A DNA stretch of 26,044 bases from JAVBUZ01 sp031554725. GTDB taxonomy: Bacteria > Bacillota > Clostridia > Lachnospirales > Lachnospiraceae. The notes under the pieces are model-generated. The model was not told the origin of the DNA, searched no databases, and saw only the letters and a program-made list of their open reading frames with translations. The number at the start of each line of letters is the position of its first letter. Positions within the stretch are counted from its first letter, which is position 1. Position numbers and translations under genes: made by a program. The DNA lies in contig JAVBUZ010000248.1 of assembly GCA_031554725.1 (NCBI GenBank), forward strand, positions 1-26,044, read 5' to 3'. Shown one piece after another: positions 1 through 7,618 of the stretch.

Positions 1-84
1 TGCTGCTATTTCATTGTAACTTTTATTGCTGTTCAAATATGCCATAACAATTTCCTTCTTGGTTTGAAAAGAATATTTTGCCAT
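1..84 (-). CDS. IS3-family transposase, N-terminal 28 residues (helix-turn-helix OrfA-like), partial
   Basis: The minus-strand ATG at 84-82 opens a frame that runs off the window at base 1. It begins MAKYSFQTKKEIV and continues with a stretch ending SYNEIAA. This resembles the first helices of the helix-turn-helix DNA-binding domain of IS150-type OrfA proteins, which typically start with a short KYS(F/L)E.K motif. A GGGAGG ribosome site (complement of 96-101) lies about 11 bases before the ATG. The protein would bind the terminal repeats; the catalytic DDE domain would lie outside the window. Whether the copy is intact is unknown. Confidence 0.7.
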   Translation of the reverse strand, partial: MAKYSFQTKKEIVMAYLNSNKSYNEIAA

Positions 85-89
85 AAAAA

Positions 90-139
90 AACCGACCTCC
101 CAATCGTTAGATTTTTGGTCTAACTTTTGGGGGTCGGTT
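90..139. repeat. Nested hairpin at the IS tip
   Basis: AACCGACC (90-97) pairs with GGTCGGTT (132-139). Inside it GTTAGA (106-111) pairs with TCTAAC (119-124) across a 7-base loop. On the minus strand the inner end of the outer arm is the transposase ribosome site. The structure therefore includes both the terminal repeat and the translation start region. Confidence 0.7.
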
Positions 140-141
140 CA

Positions 142-459
142 CAAGGAGAAATGAACGATAGTCTTTTTTTTATTTTATAGGAAAGCCCTTATTGATGTAA
201 TGCGTTATAGATTAATTTAAGGACATGGACGGAATCGAGCATATTGTAGTGAAAAGTCCATAAAATATTAGTGAAAAAATTGGCTAATATTACAAAACAT
301 TAAGTAAGGGGTACGAAATCTTCTTGCTATTGACAGTTTTTTGGTGTATAGTTGTGCACGATTACTTGAATTAGCTATTGAATAAGCGTTTGATGTAAAA
401 ATAGGTGCAAGAAGTATTAATATAGAAAGAAATAATTTTGAAAGTATAGGGGTAAAAGG
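142..459 (+). other. Non-coding region between the IS end and topA
   Basis: No credible gene is seen in these 318 bases. The stretch is AT-rich, with a T-run near 164-171, an 8-bp dyad AATATTAG...CTAATATT (264-271/284-291), a probable topA promoter (324-352) and a purine-rich ribosome site before 460. In many relatives dprA lies upstream of topA. Nothing here resembles the end of dprA, so the IS may have separated topA from its usual neighbour, but this cannot be verified from the window. Confidence 0.6.
324..352 (+). promoter_or_regulatory. Probable sigma-A promoter of topA
   Basis: TTGCTA (324-329), a 17-base spacer and TATAGT (347-352) give 4/6 and 5/6 matches to the vegetative consensus. 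A perfect TTGACA lies at 330-335 inside the spacer but has no -10 at the right distance. The predicted transcript would carry an untranslated leader of about 100 bases before topA. Confidence 0.5.
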
Positions 460-2526
460 ATGGCAAAATACTTAGTTATTGTGGAATCACCTGCGAAGGT
501 TAAAACCATAAAGAAATTTTTAGGACCAAATTATGAAGTTGCGGCTAGCAATGGTCACGTAAGAGATCTTCCTAAAAGCACTTTAGGTATAGATGTAGAA
601 AACGATTATGAACCTAAATATATTACCATCAGAGGGAAGGGGGATATATTAGCGAATCTTCGTAAGGAAGTAAAAAAAGCAGAAAAAATCTATCTTGCAA
701 CTGACCCTGACCGTGAGGGAGAAGCTATATCTTGGCATTTGCTAAAGGCTTTAAAATTAGAAGATAAGAAAGTATATAGAATTGCATTTAACGAAATTAC
801 TAAAAATGCAGTAAAAGAATCCTTGAAAAATGCCAGAGAAATTGACATGGATTTAGTAAATGCACAGCAAACAAGACGTTGCCTTGATAGAATGGTAGGA
901 TATCGTATCTCACCAGTGCTTTGGGCAAAAGTAAAAAGAGGACTTAGTGCAGGGCGTGTACAGTCCGTAGCGCTTAGAATTATTGCTGATAGAGAAGATG
1001 AGATTAATGCTTTTATTCCAGAAGAATACTGGTCATTAAATGCAGTTTTTGATATCCCAAACGAAAAGAAACCAATAGTAGCAAAATATTATGGAACAAA
1101 AGAGGGAAAACAAAATATTGCATCTAAGGAAGAATTAGATGTTATTTTAGAACAACTAAAGAAGGTGAAATATTCTGTTTTAGATGTAAAGAAAGGGGAA
1201 CGTACAAAAAAAGCGCCTCTTCCATTTACAACCTCAACGTTACAGCAAGAAGCCAGCAAAACATTAAACTTCTCTACTCAAAAAACCATGAGATTAGCAC
1301 AGCAGTTATATGAAGGTGTTGAGATAAAGGGGGAAGGTACCATTGGTTTAATTACCTACTTACGTACCGATTCTACCAGAGTTTCGGCAGAAGCAGAAGC
1401 TTTTGCTCAGGAATATATTGAACAAAAGCATGGTAAAGAATATGCAGCAGGGGCGAGTGCAGATAAAAAAGCCAATCAAAAGATTCAAGATGCCCATGAA
1501 GCAATTCGTCCTACGCAAATTGAGCTAACACCTATTCAGATAAAGGACGAATTACCAAGAGACTTATTTAGACTATACCAGCTTATTTGGAAACGTTTTG
1601 TGGCAAGCCGTATGAATCCAGCAAAGTATGAAACGACATCTGTTAAAATAGGTGCTGGAGATCATATCTTTACCCTATCGGCATCGAAGATACTTTTTGA
1701 TGGCTTCATGTGTATCTATACCCAGGAAGAAGAAAAAGAAGATGATGACGAAACTGTTTTAAGCAAAGAGCTTGATAAAAATACTACGCTCAAATTTAAA
1801 GAGTTTGATTCTAAGCAACACTTTACACAGCCACCAGCTCATTATACGGAGGCTTCTTTGGTACGTGCCCTAGAGGAATTGGGAATTGGTCGTCCTAGTA
1901 CCTATGCACCTACAATTACAACAATTTTAGCAAGACGCTATATTGCCAAAGAAAATAGAAATTTATATATTACGGAGCTTGGCGAAGTGGTAAATAAAAT
2001 GATGATGGAAGCCTTTCCTAGTATTGTGGATGTAAACTTTACTGCAACTATGGAAGCTCTTTTGGATGGAATCGGGGAAGGAACAGTTAACTGGAAAACA
2101 GTTATAGCGAATTTCTATCCTGATTTAGATGAAGCAGTACAGCGTGCAGAAAAAGAACTTGCAGAAGTAGAAATAAAAGATGAAGTATCAGAAGAGGTTT
2201 GCGATGTATGTGGACGTCAAATGGTAATCAAATACGGCCCTCACGGAAGATTCCTAGCATGTCCAGGTTTCCCGGACTGTAGAAATACAAAGCCTTATTT
2301 TGAAAAGATAGGGGTAAACTGTCCAAAGTGTGGAAAGGATATTGTGCTTAAAAAAACCAAAAAAGGAAGAAAGTATTATGGATGTATTGGAAATCCAGAA
2401 TGCGATTTCATGGTTTGGCAAAAGCCAGTAGACAAGAAGTGTCCTAAATGTGGATCGGTTTTGTTGGAAAAGGGAAACAAATTGGCATGTAGTGACGAAG
2501 AGTGTGGATATACTACGGAAAAGTAA
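460..2526 (+). CDS. topA: DNA topoisomerase I (type IA)
   Basis: The protein relaxes negatively supercoiled DNA by transient single-strand cleavage through a 5'-phosphotyrosine link. At 688 residues it has the family's normal length. The N-terminal Toprim domain begins KYLVIVESPAKV (E9) and carries the metal-binding DPDREGEAIS (D82, D84, E86). The catalytic tyrosine is Y300 in ITYLRTDSTR. LEELGIGRPSTYAPT and the flanking region belong to the central clamp domain. The C-terminus has three four-cysteine zinc ribbons (CDVC...CPGFPDC, CPKC...CIGNPEC, CPKC...CSDEEC). ATG 460 follows GGGGTAAAAGG. topA close to codY and the flagellar operon is a known Firmicutes arrangement. No strong terminator follows the gene. 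Confidence 0.97.
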   Translation: MAKYLVIVESPAKVKTIKKFLGPNYEVAASNGHVRDLPKSTLGIDVENDYEPKYITIRGKGDILANLRKEVKKAEKIYLATDPDREGEAISWHLLKALKLEDKKVYRIAFNEITKNAVKESLKNAREIDMDLVNAQQTRRCLDRMVGYRISPVLWAKVKRGLSAGRVQSVALRIIADREDEINAFIPEEYWSLNAVFDIPNEKKPIVAKYYGTKEGKQNIASKEELDVILEQLKKVKYSVLDVKKGERTKKAPLPFTTSTLQQEASKTLNFSTQKTMRLAQQLYEGVEIKGEGTIGLITYLRTDSTRVSAEAEAFAQEYIEQKHGKEYAAGASADKKANQKIQDAHEAIRPTQIELTPIQIKDELPRDLFRLYQLIWKRFVASRMNPAKYETTSVKIGAGDHIFTLSASKILFDGFMCIYTQEEEKEDDDETVLSKELDKNTTLKFKEFDSKQHFTQPPAHYTEASLVRALEELGIGRPSTYAPTITTILARRYIAKENRNLYITELGEVVNKMMMEAFPSIVDVNFTATMEALLDGIGEGTVNWKTVIANFYPDLDEAVQRAEKELAEVEIKDEVSEEVCDVCGRQMVIKYGPHGRFLACPGFPDCRNTKPYFEKIGVNCPKCGKDIVLKKTKKGRKYYGCIGNPECDFMVWQKPVDKKCPKCGSVLLEKGNKLACSDEECGYTTEK

Positions 2527-2547
2527 GTAGTAATACTAAATCTAGTG

Positions 2548-2562
2548 AATTGATAGAAAATA
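2548..2562 (+). promoter_or_regulatory. Weak CodY-box-like site upstream of codY
   Basis: AATTGATAGAAAATA matches the CodY consensus AATTTTCWGAAAATT at 11 of 15 positions. It lies about 75 bases upstream of the predicted codY -35. In DNA this AT-rich a match with four mismatches may be chance. Autoregulation is possible but unproven. Confidence 0.25.
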
Positions 2563-2634
2563 TTATCTAGGTATAGCCTGTTGGAGAAATTTAATATAAA
2601 TATTAAAAAATATAAAAAATTATCTGTATATTGG

Positions 2635-2663
2635 TTGAAATGTGATTTGGAGTATGCTAATAT
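2635..2663 (+). promoter_or_regulatory. Probable sigma-A promoter of codY
   Basis: TTGAAA (2635-2640, 5/6), a 17-base spacer and TAATAT (2658-2663, 4/6) preceded by TATGC form an extended -10 promoter. A transcript starting near 2670 would have a leader of roughly 70 bases. The leader can form a small GTGCA...TGCAC hairpin ahead of the ribosome site. Confidence 0.55.
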
Positions 2664-2737
2664 ATTTATATTGGTGCATTATGTAAAGTGCACATGGGCT
2701 GGGGTAGTATTACTGTAAATGATTGGAGGAGCGTATT

Positions 2738-3523
2738 ATGAGTAGTGTGCAGTTACTGGACAAAACTAGAAAAATTGGAAAGCTTTTGCATAACAATAAT
2801 TCTAGCAAAGTAGTATTTAATGACATATGCAACGTTATGCGTGAGATACTAAATTCTCACATCCTTGTGGTTAGCCGAAAAGGAAAAGTGCTTGGTGTGG
2901 GTAAAGCGGAAGGCATGGATTCTATTAACGAACTTATTGATGAAAATATAGGTGGCTTTATAGACGGCATGTTAAACGAACGTTTACTTGGCGTACTTTC
3001 TACAAAGGAAAATGTGAACTTGGAAACTCTTGGCTTTGATAGTGCCAATGTTAAGAAATTCCAAGCGATAATTACACCGATAGAAATAGCAGGCGAACGT
3101 CTCGGTACCCTATTTATTTATAAATGTGATCAACAGTATGATATTGATGATATTATTTTATGTGAGTATGGAACCACAGTTGTAGGCTTGGAAATGCTTA
3201 GAGCGGTAAATGAAGAAAGCGCAGAGGAAAGCAGAAAGCTATCTGTTGTGAAGTCAGCTATCGGAACCTTATCCTTCTCAGAAATGGAAGCTATTACGCA
3301 TATCTTTGACGAACTCAATGGAATGGAAGGCATTTTAGTTGCAAGCAAGATTGCAGATCGTGTTGGAATTACTCGTTCCGTTATTGTAAATGCATTACGT
3401 AAGTTTGAGAGTGCAGGTGTCATTGAATCGCGTTCATCTGGTATGAAGGGTACATATATTAAAGTTTTAAATGATGTAGTCTTTGAAGAAATAGAAGTGC
3501 TAAAGAAGCAAAGTCGTAAATAG
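2738..3523 (+). CDS. codY: GTP-sensing global transcriptional repressor CodY
   Basis: CodY is a DNA-binding dimer activated by GTP and branched-chain amino acids; it represses stationary-phase, nutrient-uptake and, in several Firmicutes, motility genes. The 261-residue protein matches the family's usual 259-262. The N-terminal GAF-type sensor (about 1-160) includes ILVVSRKGKVLG. The C-terminal winged helix-turn-helix is nearly invariant, with ASKIADRVGITRSVIVNALR starting at A202 and then ESAGVIESRSSGMKGTYIKV. ATG 2738 is chosen because GGAGG at 2725-2729 sits 8 bases ahead; an in-frame TTG at 2723 would overlap that ribosome site. It lies just upstream of flgB, as in Bacillus subtilis, but is separated by a terminator. 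Confidence 0.97.
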   Translation: MSSVQLLDKTRKIGKLLHNNNSSKVVFNDICNVMREILNSHILVVSRKGKVLGVGKAEGMDSINELIDENIGGFIDGMLNERLLGVLSTKENVNLETLGFDSANVKKFQAIITPIEIAGERLGTLFIYKCDQQYDIDDIILCEYGTTVVGLEMLRAVNEESAEESRKLSVVKSAIGTLSFSEMEAITHIFDELNGMEGILVASKIADRVGITRSVIVNALRKFESAGVIESRSSGMKGTYIKVLNDVVFEEIEVLKKQSRK

Positions 3524-3550
3524 TTACATATAGAATGGATTAGTGACAGT

Positions 3551-3584
3551 AAAAGGATTTATTGAATTTCAATAGGTCCTTTTT
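3551..3584 (+). terminator. Intrinsic terminator after codY
   Basis: AAAAGGATTTATTGA, a 3-base loop ATT and TCAATAGGTCCTTTTT form a stem of about 12 bp (two G-U pairs) flanked by A and T runs. It lies 28 bases past the codY stop. It should end codY transcription and reduce read-through into the flagellar operon. Confidence 0.8.
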
Positions 3585-3597
3585 GTGTTATATAAAA

Positions 3598-3612
3598 AAT
3601 TTCTTCAAAATA
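3598..3612 (+). promoter_or_regulatory. Weak CodY-box-like site upstream of the fla promoter
   Basis: AATTTCTTCAAAATA matches AATTTTCWGAAAATT at 11 of 15 positions and lies about 80 bases upstream of the predicted fla -35. This placement would suit a nutritional check on motility, but the match is weak in AT-rich DNA. Confidence 0.25.
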
Positions 3613-3653
3613 CCATAAATGTCAAATACATACATTTTGTGCATGCGTTCAGC

Positions 3654-3704
3654 AAAAAACACAATATAAAGTGTTTTTTTTACAAAAAAATCTTGTGTTT
3701 TTTT
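3654..3704. repeat. Three copies of GTGTTTTTT at the fla promoter
   Basis: An inverted copy AAAAAACAC (3654-3662) faces GTGTTTTTT (3671-3679) over an 8-base loop. A third copy GTGTTTTTTT (3695-3704) overlaps the -35 hexamer. The pair could act as a weak hairpin/terminator, an A+T UP element or an operator for an unknown regulator. Confidence 0.55.
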
Positions 3705-3720
3705 ATAAATAAATTATAAT
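3693..3720 (+). promoter_or_regulatory. Probable main promoter of the fla/che operon
   Basis: A perfect TATAAT lies at 3715-3720 with a poor -35 (TTGTGT, 3693-3698) at a 16-base spacing and a T/A-rich upstream region. The leader to flgB would be about 36 bases. The weak -35 suggests dependence on upstream sequence or an activator. No sigma-28 type TAAA-N15-GCCGATAT is seen here. Confidence 0.6.
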
Positions 3721-3762
3721 GTAATAAGGTAGGCATATCAGACCTATCAGATTGGAGCGACT

Positions 3763-4152
3763 ATGATTAATACAAATGCATTTGATTATATTAATGTACT
3801 TGATAAAGCAGCAGATGCTTCATTTAAAAGAAATGATGCAATTGCGAATAACATTGCCAATGCGACAACACCAGGGTATAAACGCCAGGACGTTGCGTTT
3901 GAGTCTGAATTGAAAAAAGCATTAGGTAGACCTAAATATAGTAATGTGGATCAAAAGGTGGCGGCGATTAATACTTCGAAGTTAAAGGGAAAGCCATATA
4001 TTGATTCTGCCAACCTATCCTATCGTTTGGATGGAAACAATGTAGATATTGAAAATGAAAACGTAATGCTAGTAGAAAATCAGATAAAGTATAATGGTTT
4101 ATTGGATAGCATTAATCAGGAATTTAAAAATTTACAGATGGTAATGAAGTAG
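3763..4152 (+). CDS. flgB: Flagellar basal-body proximal rod protein FlgB
   Basis: FlgB is one of the rod subunits linking the MS ring to the hook across the cell wall and is exported by the flagellar type III system. The 129-residue protein carries the N-terminal rod signature NDAIANNIANATTPGYKRQD and a C-terminal helix ending LQMVMK, typical of the FlgB/FlgC/FlgE/FlgG family of coiled-coil axial proteins. GGAG at 3754-3757 precedes ATG 3763. It is the first gene of the operon, followed 14 bases later by flgC. Confidence 0.95.
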   Translation: MINTNAFDYINVLDKAADASFKRNDAIANNIANATTPGYKRQDVAFESELKKALGRPKYSNVDQKVAAINTSKLKGKPYIDSANLSYRLDGNNVDIENENVMLVENQIKYNGLLDSINQEFKNLQMVMK

Positions 4153-4166
4153 AGGAGGGGTAAAGT

Positions 4167-4610
4167 ATGGGTATTTTTACATCATTTAATATTAATGCGT
4201 CAGGTATGACCGCTCAAAGATATCGTATGGATATTATTTCTCAAAACGTTGCCAATGCCAACACTACGAGAACAGAGGATGGCACACCTTATCGAAGAAA
4301 GGTGGTTACCTTTACCGAAAAGGAGACGGAATCCAATTTTGGCAGAGTATTAAATAAAGAAAAAAATAGCTACTCTGGCAAAGGTGTAAAGGTTAGTGCA
4401 GTAAACGAAGATACTTGGACCGATATGAACATGGTTTATGATCCTTCTCATCCAGATGCAGATGAAAACGGATATGTTACTTACCCCAATGTCAATATCG
4501 TAACAGAAATGACTAACTTAATTGATGCCAGTCGTGCTTACGAAGCAAATGCAACCGCATTTACGGCAAGTAAAGCAATGGCACTTAAGGGATTGGAAAT
4601 CGGCAAATAA
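4167..4610 (+). CDS. flgC: Flagellar basal-body rod protein FlgC
   Basis: This is a rod subunit assembled distal to FlgB. The 147-residue length is normal. The N-terminal motif RMDIISQNVANANTTRTEDG and the C-terminal VTEMTNLIDASRAYEANATA are diagnostic of FlgC. GAGGAGGGG at 4152-4160 precedes ATG 4167. The gene sits in the conserved flgB-flgC-fliE trio, so co-translation and coordinated export are expected. Confidence 0.96.
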   Translation: MGIFTSFNINASGMTAQRYRMDIISQNVANANTTRTEDGTPYRRKVVTFTEKETESNFGRVLNKEKNSYSGKGVKVSAVNEDTWTDMNMVYDPSHPDADENGYVTYPNVNIVTEMTNLIDASRAYEANATAFTASKAMALKGLEIGK

Positions 4611-4636
4611 GCAATTTTTAAATACGGAGGCATAAG

Positions 4637-4969
4637 ATGGATATTTCAGCATTATCGTCACTCACCTCATTGGGTGGAGTTGGCCAAACAGGCTCTCTGA
4701 CAAGTACAAGCTTATTGTCAGATAGTATAAAAACAGATGGAACTATGTTTGAATCTTTTTTAGATACAGCAGTGTCTAATATAAAGACAACCAATGCATA
4801 TCTTTCAGATTATGAGAATGAAGAAATTAAATGGGCATTAGGAGAATCAGAAAATACTCATGATTTAACGATTGCGTTACAGAAGGCATCTACTGCATTG
4901 CAATATACAGTTGCAATTAGAGACAAGGTTTTAGATGCATATAAAGAACTAATGAATATTCAGATTTAA
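4637..4969 (+). CDS. fliE: Flagellar hook-basal body complex protein FliE
   Basis: FliE is the small adaptor joining the MS ring (FliF) to the rod and is among the first exported substrates. The 110 residues have the family's usual size. The variable N-terminus is Ser/Thr/Leu-rich. The conserved C-terminal half includes HDLTIALQKASTALQYTVAI and VLDAYKELMNIQI. CGGAGG ahead of ATG 4637 gives a clear start. Order flgB-flgC-fliE-fliF matches Bacillus. Confidence 0.95.
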   Translation: MDISALSSLTSLGGVGQTGSLTSTSLLSDSIKTDGTMFESFLDTAVSNIKTTNAYLSDYENEEIKWALGESENTHDLTIALQKASTALQYTVAIRDKVLDAYKELMNIQI

Positions 4970-4999
4970 GTATTGTTTTAATACGTAAGGAGAAGGAAC

Positions 5000-6598
5000 A
5001 TGCAAGAGAAGGCAAAAGAGATCTTAAATAAGGTCCTGGAGTGGTGGAATAAATTCGCACCCAAGCAGAAAACAATTATTATTGGTATCGCAGCGGGGGT
5101 TGTGTTTACTTTTGCTATATTTATGTATGTTTTTACCAAGCCACAGTATGTTGTTTGGAGAACCTGTTCAACCACAACGGAAGCATCAGAGGTAAAAGAA
5201 ATTCTAGATGCTGCATCCATAGACAATACCATTTCAGATACTGCCTTAGTAATTCGGGTTAGAACTACTCAGGTTTCGGCAGCGGAGCTAGCAGTTGCAG
5301 CTGCAGGTTATGCACCGGATGAATGGGGAATTGATAAGGTTACGAGTGGTGGATTATCAAAAACAGAAGCGGATAAACAAAGAGAGTATGTAGTATATCT
5401 AGAAAAGAGGCTAGAAAGATGCTTTGAGACCCAGGCAGCCGTAAAAAGAGCGGATGTAATCCTAGATATGCCACAGGAAACTGGAACACTTATTTCTAAC
5501 AAAAAAAGCTCTTCGGCATCCATAACCTTAACACTTGTGGATTCCTTTTCGTCCGAACAGGCAGCAACAATTGCTAGAGCAGCTGCTACCGCACTAGGAA
5601 ATAAGGATACTTCAAATATTATTATTGTCGATACCAATGCCAATCTTCTTTTTTCAGGAGGAGAAGAGAATTCCATAACTGGCGCGGCGAATTCTTTATT
5701 GCAGCTACAGACACAAGCAGAAGCACTTACAGCCACCAAGGTTAAGGGAGTTCTTGTAGGTACGACACAGCTCTTTGATATGGTAGAAATATCTAGCAGA
5801 CTAGATATGGATTATTCTTACTATGAAAAAACATACCATGAGTACCTAGCGGCAGAAGGCCATGATCAAGGACTTTTATCTCATGAAGAAATATCCGAAG
5901 CTGAAAATACCAGTGGTGTAGGTGGAACACCAGGAACAGACTCCAATAATGAGACGGGCTATTTACTCCAAAATGGTGAAAATACATCCTCTTCACAGTC
6001 GGATATTGTACGTGATTATTTGCCTAGTGAAAATATTGAAAAGATAATTACTAATCCAGGAGTATTTAATTATAAAAACTCTACAATAGCCATATCTACC
6101 ATAACTTATAACGTCATAAGAGAGCAGGATGCCAAAAACCAAGGGCTTCTTGACGGAATTACATGGGAAGAATACAAAAGCTTAAATAGAGCGGGAAAAG
6201 TGGTTGATGTACCAGAAAGTGTTTATGAGCTGGTTTCTAAAGCGACACTTATTCCGGTAGATAATATTGCCATTGTTGCCAAGGAAGAAAATCGTTTTGT
6301 AGATGCAGAAGGACTTAATGTGAATGCAACAGACGTTCTTTCAATTGTGTTAATTGTGGTAATTTTGGCAATCTTAGCGGTCGTTGTACTACGTACTATG
6401 ACACTTAGAAGAGAAGTTAACGAAGAAGAAGAGCTTTCCGTTGAGACTTTATTGCAATCAACACCTGAGACAGAAATAGAGGATATCGAGGTTGAGACTA
6501 AGTCTGAGACGAGAAAGATGATAGAGAAGTTTGTAGACGACAATCCAGAGGCGGCAGCCAAATTACTGCGCAACTGGTTAAATGAAGAATGGGGGTAA
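5000..6598 (+). CDS. fliF: Flagellar MS-ring protein FliF
   Basis: FliF forms the membrane-embedded MS ring, the base for rod, export gate and switch. The 532-residue protein has two membrane segments, about 25-45 (IIIGIAAGVVFTFAIFMYVF) and 446-466 (VLSIVLIVVILAILAVVVLR). They enclose the ring-building domains, which contain the conserved YVVYLEKRLERC region and VILDMPQETG. A low-complexity linker rich in S, G, N and T lies near 300-335. The cytoplasmic tail DDNPEAAAKLLRNWLNEEWG is the FliG-binding helix. AAGGAGAAGG precedes ATG 5000. fliG starts 6 bases after the stop, consistent with the FliF-FliG interaction. Confidence 0.97.
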   Translation: MQEKAKEILNKVLEWWNKFAPKQKTIIIGIAAGVVFTFAIFMYVFTKPQYVVWRTCSTTTEASEVKEILDAASIDNTISDTALVIRVRTTQVSAAELAVAAAGYAPDEWGIDKVTSGGLSKTEADKQREYVVYLEKRLERCFETQAAVKRADVILDMPQETGTLISNKKSSSASITLTLVDSFSSEQAATIARAAATALGNKDTSNIIIVDTNANLLFSGGEENSITGAANSLLQLQTQAEALTATKVKGVLVGTTQLFDMVEISSRLDMDYSYYEKTYHEYLAAEGHDQGLLSHEEISEAENTSGVGGTPGTDSNNETGYLLQNGENTSSSQSDIVRDYLPSENIEKIITNPGVFNYKNSTIAISTITYNVIREQDAKNQGLLDGITWEEYKSLNRAGKVVDVPESVYELVSKATLIPVDNIAIVAKEENRFVDAEGLNVNATDVLSIVLIVVILAILAVVVLRTMTLRREVNEEEELSVETLLQSTPETEIEDIEVETKSETRKMIEKFVDDNPEAAAKLLRNWLNEEWG

Positions 6599-6604
6599 TC
6601 CGTT

Positions 6605-7618
6605 TTGGCTAGATTTGAAGAAAAGATTAACGGATTGCAAAAGGCTGCAATCTTACTAATTGCATTAGGACCAGAGCGCTCAGCAGGTGTATTCAAGCAT
6701 TTAAAGGAAGAAGAAATTGAAGAACTAACACTTGAAATTGCTAATACTAGAAGCATCACTCCCAAGATTAAAGATGATGTAATCAATGAATTTTATGAAG
6801 TATGTCTTGCGCAGCAGTATATTGCGGAAGGCGGTATTTCTTATGCGAAAGAACTATTAGAGCATGCGCTCGGTAATGATAAAGCAATTGAAGTTATTAG
6901 TAAGCTTACTGCCTCATTACAGGTTAAACCTTTTGAGTTTGTTAGGAAGACAGATGCTGCTCAGCTTTTAAACTTTATACAGGACGAGCATCCGCAGACG
7001 ATTGCTCTTATTTTATCCTATTTGTCACCGGCTCAGGCAGCTATGATTGTTTCGGCACTGCCTCCTGATAGACAGGCAGATGTTGCCAAGAGAATTGCAG
7101 TAATGGATAGAACGAGTCCAGATGTTATTAAAGAAGTAGAAAAGGTATTAGAATCAAAACTAGCTTCTTTGGTAAATCAAGATTACACAATTATCGGTGG
7201 TGTCGATGCGGTTGTTGAAATTTTGAATACAGTAGACCGTGGAACAGAAAAACATATTATGGAGACTTTGGAAATCGAAGAGCCAGAACTTGCAGACGAA
7301 ATCAGAAAGAAAATGTTTGTATTCGAAGATATCTTGCTATTGGATGATAGAGCAATTCAGAGAGTTCTACGAGATGTGGATAACAATGATCTCGCGATTG
7401 CACTTAAGAGCACCAATGAACAGGTTCAGAGTGCAATCTTTAATAACCTATCAAAACGTTTGGCGGTTATGATAAAGGAAGATATGGAATTCATGGGGCC
7501 TGTACGTATGAAGGATGTTGAAGAAGCACAGCAGAAGATTGTTAATATTATTAGGAAATTAGAAGATGCAGGTGAAATCGTTATTTCTAGAGGTGGAGGT
7601 GACGAAATCATTGTCTAG
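6605..7618 (+). CDS. fliG: Flagellar motor switch protein FliG
   Basis: FliG is the rotor protein that binds FliF, FliM and the MotA stator and generates torque. The 337 residues match the family. The N-domain begins with GLQKAAILLIALGPERSAGV. The middle domain has the EHPQ motif (E128-Q131) in EHPQTIALILSYLSPAQAA. The C-domain carries the charged torque helix DRAIQRVLRDVDNNDLAIAL and GPVRMKDVEEAQQKI. The start is a TTG at 6605, behind GGGGG at the fliF end. The 3' end overlaps fliH by 8 bases, so the two are probably translationally coupled. Confidence 0.97.
   Translation: MARFEEKINGLQKAAILLIALGPERSAGVFKHLKEEEIEELTLEIANTRSITPKIKDDVINEFYEVCLAQQYIAEGGISYAKELLEHALGNDKAIEVISKLTASLQVKPFEFVRKTDAAQLLNFIQDEHPQTIALILSYLSPAQAAMIVSALPPDRQADVAKRIAVMDRTSPDVIKEVEKVLESKLASLVNQDYTIIGGVDAVVEILNTVDRGTEKHIMETLEIEEPELADEIRKKMFVFEDILLLDDRAIQRVLRDVDNNDLAIALKSTNEQVQSAIFNNLSKRLAVMIKEDMEFMGPVRMKDVEEAQQKIVNIIRKLEDAGEIVISRGGGDEIIV

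Larger units (their letters stand above)
1..141 (-). mobile_element. IS3-family (IS150-type) insertion sequence, left tip only
   Basis: Read on the minus strand, the element begins at 141 with TGAACCGACCCCCAAAAG, a terminal inverted repeat of the TG...CA kind that I associate with IS150-type members of the IS3 family. A ribosome site and the transposase start follow within 60 bases. The rest of the element lies left of the window, so neither the second terminal repeat nor a target duplication can be checked. The boundary at 141 comes from the CA dinucleotide and the end of the dyad (arms 90-100 and 129-139). The assignment rests on the terminus plus the protein start and was not searched against a database. 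Confidence 0.75.

Noticed and set aside
4402..4426. TAAA-N13-ACCGATAT in flgC as a sigma-28 promoter
   Set aside because: The spacer is two bases short, the site is inside coding sequence, and the bases encode conserved flgC codons.
5308..5739. Minus-strand 143-codon frame within fliF
   Set aside because: Ala/Ser/Val-rich antisense shadow of the FliF ring-building domains.
6223..6786. 187-codon minus-strand frame across the fliF-fliG junction
   Set aside because: Ser/Ile-rich composition typical of an antisense shadow; it spans two certain + strand genes and has no ribosome site.
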